From: Adiantum capillus-veneris
Lineage: Eukaryota > Streptophyta > Polypodiopsida > Polypodiales > Pteridaceae
Assembly (NCBI GenBank): GCA_014529385.2
Contig: CM043944.1
Location: forward strand, 73,027,884 to 73,091,883
Reading direction: 5' to 3'
DNA length: 64,000 nt
Under the pieces are notes generated by a model. The model did not search any database. It saw only the letters and a program-made list of their open reading frames with translations, and was not told where the DNA came from. A program made the position numbers and the translations under genes. Shown in pieces: positions 10,132 to 19,691 of this stretch. The first letter of the stretch is position 1; each line of letters opens with the position of its first letter.

Positions 10132-13100
10132 TTACTCCCCCCTTAAAGAAGAGTTTTCGTCCTCAAAAACAAAAGTGGGAAACTTCTTCTTAATAACACT
10201 AATGTTTTCCCAAGTGGCACCTTCTTCAGGTCGGTCTTTCCACTTGATTAAGGCTTGTTGTCGTACATGATGGCGTGTACGCAACTCATGATAATCCATA
10301 ACACGTTCAGGTTCATGCGGTAACGTAGGAGGTTCAATGTAATCAACCAAAACCCTGTTGGTCAATGACGTTGTCGTCCCCATGTAACCGCTTCCGTAAA
10401 TGGCTAACATGAAACACCGAATGAATGCGAGAGTGTGATGGTAGTAGTATCTTGTAGGTGCGATCACCAACTCGCTTGAGTATTTTAAAAGGCCCACACT
10501 ACCGGGGAGATAATTTAGGTGTCGGTCTAGTTTTCATACTTTCTGAATGTTTTGGCACACGTAAAAATACTTTCTTCCCTTCTTCGAAGGTAACTTGCCG
10601 ACGTTTCTCATCAACGTATTTCTTATAGCGATCCTGTGGTTGTCGGACATTCTGACGAGCAAGTTTCAGCATATCCATGTGGTCTTGGAGAAAATCCTTA
10701 ACCTGTTGGAGTTTTTCGATTGCCAACCCCACCGTAACTGGTGACCTAGGTTGAAACCCGTACATGAGCATGAAAGGACTGAAGCTCGTTGTGACATGCT
10801 TAGAACTGTTGTAGGCAAACTCGAAGTATTCTTCCCAGTCTGTCTGTTTTTTGCTAACGTATGCTCGAATCATATCCTCTAGCACCTGGTTAACCCGTTC
10901 CGTTTGACCATCTGTTTCTGGATGGTCAGTTGTACTGAGGTTGAGTTGTGTACCCAATTGTTTAAATACAGCTCGCTAGAAGTGACTGTTAAACTTTGGG
11001 TCACGGTCACTAACAATATTACTTGGCAACCCATACAATTTGTACAAATTGTCCACAAATAATTTTGCTAGTTCTGGTGTCTTAACCGTTGATTTGGTCA
11101 GAATAAACTTACATAGTTTAGTCAACCTATCTACGACCACCCATACTGAGTCATGACCTCGTATAGTGGTTGGTAAACCTACTATGAAATCCATGGAGAT
11201 ACTTTCCCATTTTCCATTGGGAATTTCCAAGGGATGTAAGAGTCCTCCTGCTTTCACGCGCTCTGCTTTGTTAACTTGACATTTTTGGCAATGCAAGACA
11301 TAAGCTTGAACAAAGCCATAGAGACCTAGCCAGTAAAACTGTCGTCGTACGAGAGAGTAAGTTTTTCTAATCCCCAGGTGCCCTGCACTTGGACTATCAT
11401 GACATTCATAAAGAATTTGGCGCCGAATGTCTGTGTCCATCGCTACACAAACTCTCCCCTTGTGGAGTAGGTACCCATTGTCGATGGTAAAATTCTTCCA
11501 TCGCTGTAGTTCATCACTTGATAAAGGAGAACTAGGTGTAGAGGTTAAGTGCGCACTACCTGCGTTGGAGTGAGAAGGATCCCTCTTTTGAACATGGCTC
11601 CACACTTTGGAATATGTTTCATCTTGCTCATATTTGCCCTTGACAGAATCTAAAAATACACTACTACGAAGTTCAGTGAGCAATAGCGAATTGATCTCTG
11701 GCATTCGACTGAGAGTCTCTGTCACTATATTGTATCGGCCTTTGCGATACCTAACTTGGCGTCATATTCCTGAAGGATCTCGGTCCACCTGGCTTTTCGA
11801 CCCTTTAAATCTGTTTGTTGTGTAAACCATTTGATGCTTTCATGGTCAAACACAATCTCGAACTGAGCACCATACAAATAGTGACGCCATGTCTTTAAGG
11901 CAGACACTATTGCATAGAGTTCACGTTCGTAAGCAGAGTAATTCTGATGAGCTGCATCCATCTTCTTACTTTCAAATGCAATTGGTCGTCCGTCTTGTAA
12001 CAGGACCGCTCCAATAGCACGGTCAGTGGCATACGTTTCCAAAACGAATGGTTTCAAAGGATTGACAATAGCTAGTATAGGAGCTGTAGCTAATGCATCC
12101 TTGAGTGTTTCAAAACTGTGTTGTTGAGCGGAACCCCACTGAAAAGACTTACCTTTGTCTTTTAGTTGGTCCGTCATAGGTACAGCAAGGTGAGCATAGT
12201 TTTTAACGAACCTTCGGTAAAAACCTGCAAAGCCTAAAAAGATCTGTAATTCTTCCAGATTTTTAGGAGGTGGCCATTGCCGGATGGTATCCACTTTAGA
12301 TTGATCCATGTATAGGCCATTAGCTGAAATAACATGCCCTAAATAATGAATTTCTTCCTTGAGAAAATCACATTTAGATTCCTTGGCATATAACTTGTTT
12401 GCTCGTAACAACTCAAACACCTTCCTAAGATGTTGTAAGTGCTCTTCTTACGAAGCACTATAAACTAGAATGTCATCGAGGAACACAATGACAAATTTGC
12501 CCAGATATGGTTTCAAGACACTATCCATAAGTGTCATGAATGTTGCGGGCGCATTGGTTAACCCAAAGGGCATCACCAAAAACTCATAATGTCCAAACCG
12601 TGTTCGGAATGCCGTCTTAGGTATATCAGCAAGCCGAATACGGACTTGGTGATATCCTGACCTCAAATCAATTTTTGAAAAAATTCGTTTATGTGTTAAC
12701 TTGTCAAATAACTCATCGACCCTTGGCGTGTCCTGACATTTGAACCTGAACGTGTCGGCGGTAAACCTGAGTAAATCATTACGAAAAACATCTTAAAATT
12801 CCTTTAATAATTTTTGTAACTGATTAGAAACTTTTGCTTGTGTAGAATTAGAAATTGGTGGAATAGAGGAGAGAGAAGCATGCGGCGTTGAGGAATGTTC
12901 AACAAACTCAAGATTGAAAAGAAAATGAGACAGTGAGTAACACAAGAAAACCTGGTCTATTTCATTATCAGAAACGAGTTGCATCAGCTCAGTAGTACAA
13001 ATCAGTGGTGATGATGGTATATCCTTTTCTCCTAACAACAACACATATGCGCCATGGGAATCAAACATCACACTGTTGTGCTCGTAGCTACGCTTCAGTG

Positions 13101-13195
13101 ATGGACCTAGGCTATGCAACCACTCCCTACCAAGAACCACATCAGCCCTTTCCATGTTCATAACTTGAAAATCCAAACAAGTAGAGTACCCTTGT
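10132..13195 (-). pseudogene. Chromodomain Ty3-gypsy pol relic (gypsy-B)
   Basis: Reading from 13195 down: aspartic-protease region (ERADVVLGREWL), RT ([40 protein letters not shown]), RNase H (NYSAYERELYAIVSALKTWRHYL), integrase zinc finger (HLGIRKT to CQKCQVNKAE), integrase core (ISMDFIVGLPTT and [20 protein letters not shown]) and a C-terminal chromodomain (QALIKWKDRPEEGATWEN, then FPTFVFEDENSSLRGE). A deletion between [10 protein letters not shown] and [11 protein letters not shown] removes the RT N-terminus. There are stops near 12447, 10976 and 10499 and frameshifts near 11725 and 10350. Gag and the 5' LTR are absent because the sequence switches to hAT at 13195. Domain order and chromodomain make it a chromovirus; the very short LTR suggests a Reina-like lineage (inference). 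Confidence 0.88.
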
Positions 13196-14253
13196 ACCTC
13201 CCCCATATCCTTTAGGAGTAAATTTAGGGTGTGTATTGCACATCCAAGCCATGTCATTTCTGAGTACTTTTTCATAATGGCTAAACCCGCTCCTTTGTAG
13301 TTGGAAGCATTATCTATACAATAGTTGTCACAGTCTTCAGTCCACCCAGTCAACAATAGCTCGCTCATATACCTTCGTCAAGTAGAGAGATGTCTTCTCT
13401 TTCATTGAGGTGTCAATGGCCTCCAAAAACATTGCACCTTTGGGAAAAATTACCATGACATTAATCAATGGTTTTTTCAAACAGCTGGTCCATTCATGGA
13501 GCACTATGGTGCAGTCAAACTCTAGAACAAATTCAAGCACCGTTTGCTTAAGAATCGCTTCTGTACTGCTCTTGACTTTGTCCACATACTCTGTTTGCAT
13601 TTTATTATAATCAAAATAGATGAATCCTTTTTTTTGCAGTTGACATTAGTGCATCTTTGAAAATAGGATTTCTTATGGCATTAAATGGGATTCCACAGCC
13701 ATGAATGCTTCTATCCACTTTAGATGTATTCGAGCATGTCATGTTAAGCGAATGCTGCATGTAGAGCCCTAGGCGTAGCGGCTCTTCTGGATGTCTCGGG
13801 ACTTGCATCCATCCCTCCCATGGCACCATTTGGAAAAGTGTAAGGACTTTGAGGTGTTCAGATTGTTCCCATTAAAGGTCCTTGGCCAGCTCGCACGTCC
13901 TCTTGATCTACACTCACTTCTTCTATGTTGACAGATGACCCACCTGTCATACCCTTCTGTCTCTTAGGGAGAAGTCCTGACTGTTTTCATCTTTTTACAT
14001 ACCCTGCAAAATGGGCCCATATATCTTTAGGTGGTGCTCCACATTCTTTCACATTGGGGCTAGGGCCGAATAAATTTTCCTTGATCATGCGAGTTGCATT
14101 GCCGTGCCACTTATGCCCACAATGTTTGCATTTTATAAATGAAACTCTATTTCCTCCACATATGTCCACTCTTTTCCTCGCACCATGCTTTTTGACTTCA
14201 ACAAAATATATCCTACAATCAATAGATACACTATGATTATAATTTTTCACCAT
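13195..14253 (-). pseudogene. Decayed hAT transposase (hAT-2)
   Basis: The N-terminus at 14253 (MVKNYN) leads into a BED-like zinc-finger segment (CKHCGHKWHGNATRMIKENLF, then VKECGAPPKDIWAHF). Further down are fragments matching the giant hAT at 49149-51245, including TSCLKKPLINVMVIFPKGAMFLEAIDTSMKEKT and DNASNYKGAGLAI with CAIHTLNLLLKDMGEV. The frame is broken in several places. The gene stops abruptly at 13195 in gypsy protease sequence, so the C-terminal half with the hAT dimerisation domain is lost. Orientation and position relative to the terminus at 15485 are the same as in the giant hAT. Confidence 0.85.
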
Positions 14254-14375
14254 AATCGTGCAATGAGAAAGACAAAAGGTTATAGATATGATTTGCTAAA
14301 TTAAAATGATGAATGAATAGTGTTAACATAATATTTTAGGAAAAATCACCAATGGATATGAAATTCCTGGCTACT

Positions 14376-14870
14376 AGGAGGAGGTAAAGAGTTTTTTCTC
14401 AAGACAACTTAGATGAGCGATGGAGTCATCTCACATTCCACTATCTATGTCTCTTGGAGGTAGGAGCTACTGCTCAAACACAACCAATCAACCCTAAAAT
14501 AATTGAAGCCTCTAATTTCTATATCAACATAGAGGTAAGAGAATGAGCTCAATAACATCCATGTCACTCCTAAGTACTATGCATGACTAATATTCACTAG
14601 GAGGTAAGAGCTTCCGCTTGATCACAACCTAGTGAATGCTATAGGTGATCCACCATATTCATTTAGAGGTAAGAGAATAAACTCAATAACAACCAAGTGA
14701 ATCCTACTTCATACCTCAAACCTCACTTGGAAGTAAGAGAATCATCTCATAACAACAAAGAGGCACTAAGTGGACCTATTGTATGTCTATATGGAGGTAA
14801 GAACATTTGTTCATGACAATCAAAAGACCCTACATGTATGTGTATATCTTATCCATACTTAGAAGTAGGA
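14376..14870. repeat. Subterminal hairpin array of hAT-2
   Basis: About seven units at roughly 65-75 base spacing each contain GAGGTAAGAG, a short variable loop, then CTC/TGATnACAACC. The bases flanking each unit pair with one another but differ between units. In the unit near 14593-14640, ATTCACTAGG pairs with CCTAGTGAAT. In the unit near 14660-14702, TTCATTTAG pairs with CAAGTGAA. The array lies between the transposase start and the terminus, as in the giant hAT. Confidence 0.7.
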
Positions 14871-15299
14871 TAGAATTATACATTTGCACTAAGACACTAT
14901 AGCTTAAAAAATAGCCTCTAATGCTTATAATTATTTATTTATCCACTCTTAAACAAATAGAGCTAAGAGTATAGCCTCTAGTGTTTATAATTATACACTC
15001 ACACTAAGACACTATAGCTTAAAAGATAGCCTCTAGTGCTTAGAATTATTTATTTATACTAAAACAATAGAGTTAAAGAATAACTTCTATTGCTTAGAAT
15101 TATAGATGATTCAAATCTATCAATTTTTTTATTTTTATTGTTTTAACATTAAATATAATCTATTCTCTTAAAAAATCAAAGGATTTTTTAAGTGGTGACA
15201 ATTCAACCTTTCTATGTTAGGGGGTAACCTGACACGTTGGTGAAGGCAATTATACCTAAAACACGTAAATCTGGGCTTTTAATACTATTTCAAAATTGA
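14871..15299. repeat. hAT-2 AT-rich subterminal repeats
   Basis: Three or four tandemly related blocks (near 14895, 14960, 15010 and 15070) share ACTATAGCTTAAAA, then ATAGCCTCTAGTGCTTA and ATTATTTATTTA. They are degenerate direct repeats inside the element with no coding potential. Confidence 0.65.
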
Positions 15300-15485
15300 C
15301 TAATATTGTTTTCATCGATACCCTGTCGATCAATAGTCTTTCGATCGATATGTAAACAGTGAAACGTTATTTTGAATAAAGCTGACATGGCAGCAAATAA
15401 TACGCGCGAATAAATCTTTGAAACGTATTAATCGACCATTATTCACGAATAAAACGAATGTCAAATAACAAATCATGCAACCCAG
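15300..15485. mobile_element. Right terminus of hAT-2
   Basis: Read inward from 15485 on the minus strand the end is CTGGGTTGCATGATTTG, matching the ends of the giant hAT (CTGCGTTGCATTTATACG and CTAAGTTGCATTATTCG). ATCGAT/CGATCGAT motifs at 15334-15351 correspond to the CGATCG motif clusters near both ends of the giant element. The left terminus of this copy is missing, so no target duplication can be shown. Confidence 0.8.
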
Positions 15486-15887
15486 AAGACTAACAATATG
15501 ATCAAATCTTCTAGCAATTTGGACATACACTTCAAGACCTCCCTTGCCAAACTTGCACTTCATACCTGCTTCACTACCCATGCTTGCACCTACTAGCCCA
15601 TACATACCTTCTTGCGCCCTCTATTGTGGTCAACACACTTTGCTTTATTCTTCTACAAATTGCACACACTGGCAAACACGATGAGAAACCAAATCCATAT
15701 ATACAAAGTTTTATTCTTGCTCCTACCAAACCTCAAGTGGGTTGCCCCACCCCTTGCATCATAGCATGCCTTTCACTTGGATCAAGCACTTGGCATTGGT
15801 TCCTTCCATCCACCTATAACAACTTCCCATAATGCTTTACCCTAGCATCTAGTTAACCGTGCTCATAGGCTACCCATGGCCTACCTT
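15486..15887. other. Unassigned sequence between hAT-2 and a copia fragment
   Basis: Small open frames on both strands have no recognisable domain. Nothing else was identified. Confidence 0.4.
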
Positions 15888-17290
15888 TTCTTCCTTTTAG
15901 CAACACCATTTTTCCGAGGCATATATGGAATTATACATTGGTTATTTATCCCACAACTAGCCAGAAATGCATTAAATTCATGAGATATACACTCCCCACT
16001 TGATTGGAACGAAGGGTGCCCATAGTACATTTAGAGACATTTTCAGCCATAGCCAGAAATTGCTTGAATCACATAAACACTTTGGACTTTGCCTTAACCG
16101 GATACACCCATGCATGCGTGGAGTAATCATAAATAAAATTCACAAAGGAAAGGTAATTGCCCAAGGACGGAGTTTGCATGGGCCCACAAATATTATTATG
16201 CACAAACTGCAACTACACGTAACCCTAATTAAACCATCCTTTGAAAACTTCAAACATTGTATCTTACCCAAAATACAGCCTTCACAAATATGCTTAACAG
16301 GTGCTTCAAAAGGAGGCAAAGAAGCAACCACATCATATTTCTACAAATGCAACAAACTAGCAAAATTCAAATGCCCAAAATGTGCATGCCAAAGTTTTGC
16401 ATCTGCAATAGCCTTTGAATCCACAACTTCCTTTGCAAAAAATTTCCCACACTTGTCATACAAAGTGAGATATACAACGCATGACATAAGCCTTAGAATC
16501 CACAACTTCATTTGCAAAAATTTTCCCACACATGTCATACAAAGTGATATATACAACCCACGACATAAAATGCATGATTGAGGAATCTCATCCCCAAAAT
16601 TGAGATCATGAAATGTACATCTATCATCTATCTTACCCAAAATACAGCCTTCACAAACATGATGAATAGGTTCTTCAAGAAGTGGCAAAGAAGCAACCAC
16701 ATCATATTTCTGCAAACGCAGCAACAAACTAGAAAAAATTAAATGCCCAAAGTTTTGCATCTGAAATAGCCTTAGAATCCACAACTTCATTTGCAAAATT
16801 TTTCTTACACTTTTCATACAAAGTGAGATATACAGCCCACGACATAAAATGACTGATTCAAGAATCTCATCACCAAAATTGAAATAATGAAATGTACATC
16901 TATCATCCATAAATTTCACAACAAGACCAAGTTAAGCAAGTGCAGATATAGAAAAAAGATTCTTCTTGATCCCAGGTACATAAAGTGCATCAACAAGTGT
17001 GAAAAAACCACCATTCATAGCAATCAACACAATCTTTTTAACTCCCTTGACTGGATAAGAGGCATTGTTGTCACAAGTGACTAAATTCCCATGAGGGACA
17101 TCCTCAAGCCTCTTTTGCCTTCAATTTAGGGCACTCCTTGGTCAAGTGATCATTATCTTTACAATAATGGCAATGCATCTTGTTTTTTCCCTTTTCACCA
17201 AAATTCCTAGACGAATTGATTTCAACATAAGCATTAGGAACAAGTGATTTACCACTTGCAGAAGAACCATGAGATGTAATGGAAATGGCC
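15888..17290 (-). pseudogene. Rearranged Ty1-copia gag/integrase fragment
   Basis: On the minus strand this matches the copia-3 family (compare 43520-44760). Present are the integrase region (HSDVCGP equivalent near 16190 and the start of the GGEY region near 15990), the pre-integrase region (KLWHAHFGHLNFASL), protease-flanking sequence and the zinc-knuckle region near 17150-17200. The pre-integrase segment is repeated: sequence equivalent to the block between the two CEGCILGK signatures occurs around 16280-16610 and again around 16620-16920, with a further partial copy at 16440-16560. Multiple stops and indels are present. No LTR was recognised. Confidence 0.8.
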
Positions 17291-17333
17291 CATGAACTTT
17301 GAGAATAGCGGAATTAAGAGAAATAGAGTGAGC

Positions 17334-17735
17334 TTTTATATGAGACTACTTTGAGAACATAGAGTGTGAACTTAATTTAGCGGTAGCAACATAACCATTA
17401 TACTTAATTAATTTGGCATGGACAATACTTTTGCAAGAGAGAGAAAGAATTAGAGAACTTGACAAAAATTGAGGACCGGATTTATGTGGAGCCGGTCCCC
17501 CCTCCAATAGGCTTCTGTATTGTAGATTCTTCCATGAAGAGAGACTTGGTATAATACCAAGCCTATTGGAGGGGGGACCAGCTCCACATAAATCCAGTCC
17601 TCAACTGTTGTTAAGTTCTCTAATTCTCTCTCTCTTGCAAAAGTATTGTTCATGCCAAGTTAATTAAGTATAATGGTTATATTGCTACCGTTAATTAAGT
17701 TCACCCTGTATGTTCTCACATTAGTCTCATAAAAA
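17334..17735. repeat. Long inverted repeat (about 180-bp arms, 44-bp spacer)
   Basis: The left arm at 17334-17514 and the right arm at 17559-17735 are reverse complements with few mismatches. Matching blocks include TATGAGACT, GAACTTAATT, AACCATTATACTTAATTAA, ACTTTTGCAAGAGAGAG, TTAGAGAACTT, GGATTTATGTGGAGC and GGTCCCCCCTCCAATAGGCTT. The spacer 17515-17558 is unique. It could be a foldback/MITE-type transposon or a head-to-head duplication. Transcription would give a near-perfect long hairpin. Confidence 0.9.
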
Positions 17736-17749
17736 TGCATAAGTAGTGT

Positions 17750-18642
17750 CAAACATGTGAGTGATATGCAATGCTTTCTCATCGGGATTATTGTGTATAT
17801 GCACTTGCACTATGGCCTCCTCGAGTATCTTAGGGTCTTGGGTTTTGACAAACTTTTTAAGCTTTGTTATCAACCCACGGATAAACCCACACACTTTTTG
17901 AAAGGTACTTCAACTTTCCAGCTTGAGAATGACATCACAATAGTGTGAGATATACTCCAATAGTGTCTTATGCTGATGCATAGAGTACTTTTTCCAAGTA
18001 GACCAATTTTTGTCTGTTGTGTTTGTGGATAGAAATTCTTTTCTGAACACAGGCTCAAAGGCTTCCCAAGTCTAGGGTATGATGCCCTTCTCCTTGAGAG
18101 ACATCCACCATTTTTAAGCCTTTCCTTCTAGTGCCAGACTCGTTTACGGTGCCTTCACCACATCTTGAGTGTGTCTAAGATCATGAATCCCATCCCATTT
18201 GCTCAAGAATATATTCATTGTATCTTTGTTGCCCTTTCCTCTCCCCTAAAAATTGGTGGCTTGGTATTCTTTAACAATTCATCCACCTTCTTTTGAGAGA
18301 GGGGTGCAACCCCTATAGATTGTAGCCTTGCTCCTATAGACCAAGTGTGCTCCCACCAGAACTGAGAAATGTAGAAACCCAAGTTTTTCCATTAACTTGG
18401 CCCTTGGGTAATTGTTGCATGAATTGTATAAACGTATAAGACATCTTGGTGACATTCTCATTAAACTTTCCAAAATTAAACTCTGAAACAATCATGCATG
18501 TTTGCAGTGCTCTAAACTCTTGGATGTCAAGCAATTTGAAACTATCATCTAACCTTGTTGCCCTGCAAGTACCCTACGTGACAGTAGTTGATTGTGGAGC
18601 ATTAGCGAATGGAACTTGTCCAAGATTCTCAAAATCAAACAT
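17750..18642 (-). pseudogene. Gag-like ORF relic of an older LTR element (element G)
   Basis: The minus-strand start ATG at 18642-18640 gives MFDFENLGQVPFANAPQS. Downstream fragments include LLDIQEFRALQTCMIVSEFNF, a WEAFEPVFRKEF-like core and EVPFKKCVGLSVGL, in the order of a retrotransposon gag (Retrotrans_gag-like). Frames are interrupted. Copia-1 inserted exactly across the start codon: its ATATG duplication is at 18641-18645 and 30251-30255. The gene's leader therefore continues at 30256-31133. No pol of this element is visible. Confidence 0.6.
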
Positions 18643-18645
18643 ATG

Positions 18646-18839
18646 TGTTACCATATACATGTGGTAGTGATGTGTGTGAACACACTAGGATCGTCGGGGC
18701 ATTTTTTTCCTCTTTGCCATTATTCTAGGGCTATCTATCTTTCCATTGAAAACTAAGTAATACACTGTCCATTGTGTGCCTTGAGCTTCCTTCGTCTTCT
18801 CCAAGTTGTGTATGTTTCTCTGCAACCCTAATTCCAACA
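18646..18839 (+). repeat. 5' LTR of copia-1 (194 bp, lacks TATA segment)
   Basis: It starts TGTTACCATATAC and ends AATTCCAACA. Relative to the 3' LTR (226 bp) it lacks about 32 bases after CCTCTTT near 18715, including the GCATTGTATATACGCCC segment that carries the likely TATA box. There are about ten other substitutions. Confidence 0.95.
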
Positions 18840-19152
18840 ATTGGTATCAGAGCAGGTTGCGTCCTCCCGGGCTTAGTCGCCAGCTGCTCCAGTACACGGC
18901 TGCTCACTTTCTCCCATTTCAGTGAGCTTTAGCGAGCGTCTGCTCAGATTTTTTATTTGGGCTCATTTCGGCCTCCATTTCCACTACAGGAAGTAGTACT
19001 ACACAAGCTATTTCGTCATTTTGTGCAGAATTTCTGTCAATGCCATTTTCTGCATAACAGGTGCCTTGTAGTCTTCTACGGTTTGTGCTATATAGCACGT
19101 GTTGTTCTCACTCGATTTCTCCTATTTTCGAGCAGTTTTCACATCAGGTGCA

Positions 19153-19690
19153 TCATTTACCATGGCTGACAACAACAACACAGATGTGTTCAAGATGTTT
19201 GCTGCTGAGGACAGGTTGGATGGGGACAACTACCCTATGTGGGCTTATATGATGCAACATGTACTTGTGTCAAAGGGCGTCTGGAACATTGTGCAGGGCA
19301 TTGATGTACGTCTTGGTTCTGAGGATGTAGGCGATGTTGAGGATGTTGCAGGTCTTGCTGCAAGGATTGCTGCTGTTAGAGTTGTTTTGCCTACAAGAGA
19401 ACAAGCTCGTTGGGATGTTAAGGATGCGCAGGCTCATGCATTGATTGCGTTGTCTGTGAAGCGCACCATTTTTCCTCACATCCGTTTAGCGAAATCTGCA
19501 AAACAGGTTTGGGATATCTTGGCTGGTCTTTATGCAAGTGGCAATGAGGCTAAAATTGCTTTGCTGCGTAAAGAGTTGGAGTCGAAGATTATGCATGAGG
19601 AAGATGATATGGACACTTTCCTTGCTAGTGTCAAGGATATCAATGAGCAACTTATTTCTGCAAAGGTGAAGTCATTTCAGACAGTTCCCT
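19153..19690 (+). pseudogene. copia-1 gag, 5' part
   Basis: The frame from ATG at 19160 (MADNNNTDVFKMFAAEDRLD) matches copia-3 gag and carries the usual copia gag layout (DNYPMWAYMMQHVL, then WDILAGLYASGNEAKIALLRKELESKI, then SVKDINEQL). It is lost near 19660-19690, where a small deletion after LISA shifts the frame, and continues in another frame. Gag forms the cytoplasmic virus-like particle of the element. Confidence 0.85.
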
Positions 19691-19691
19691 T

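Noticed and set aside
9960-13195. Reading gypsy-B as a complete insertion into hAT-2
   Set aside because: No LTR or target duplication occurs at 13195, and the DNA left of 9960 is another gypsy, not hAT.
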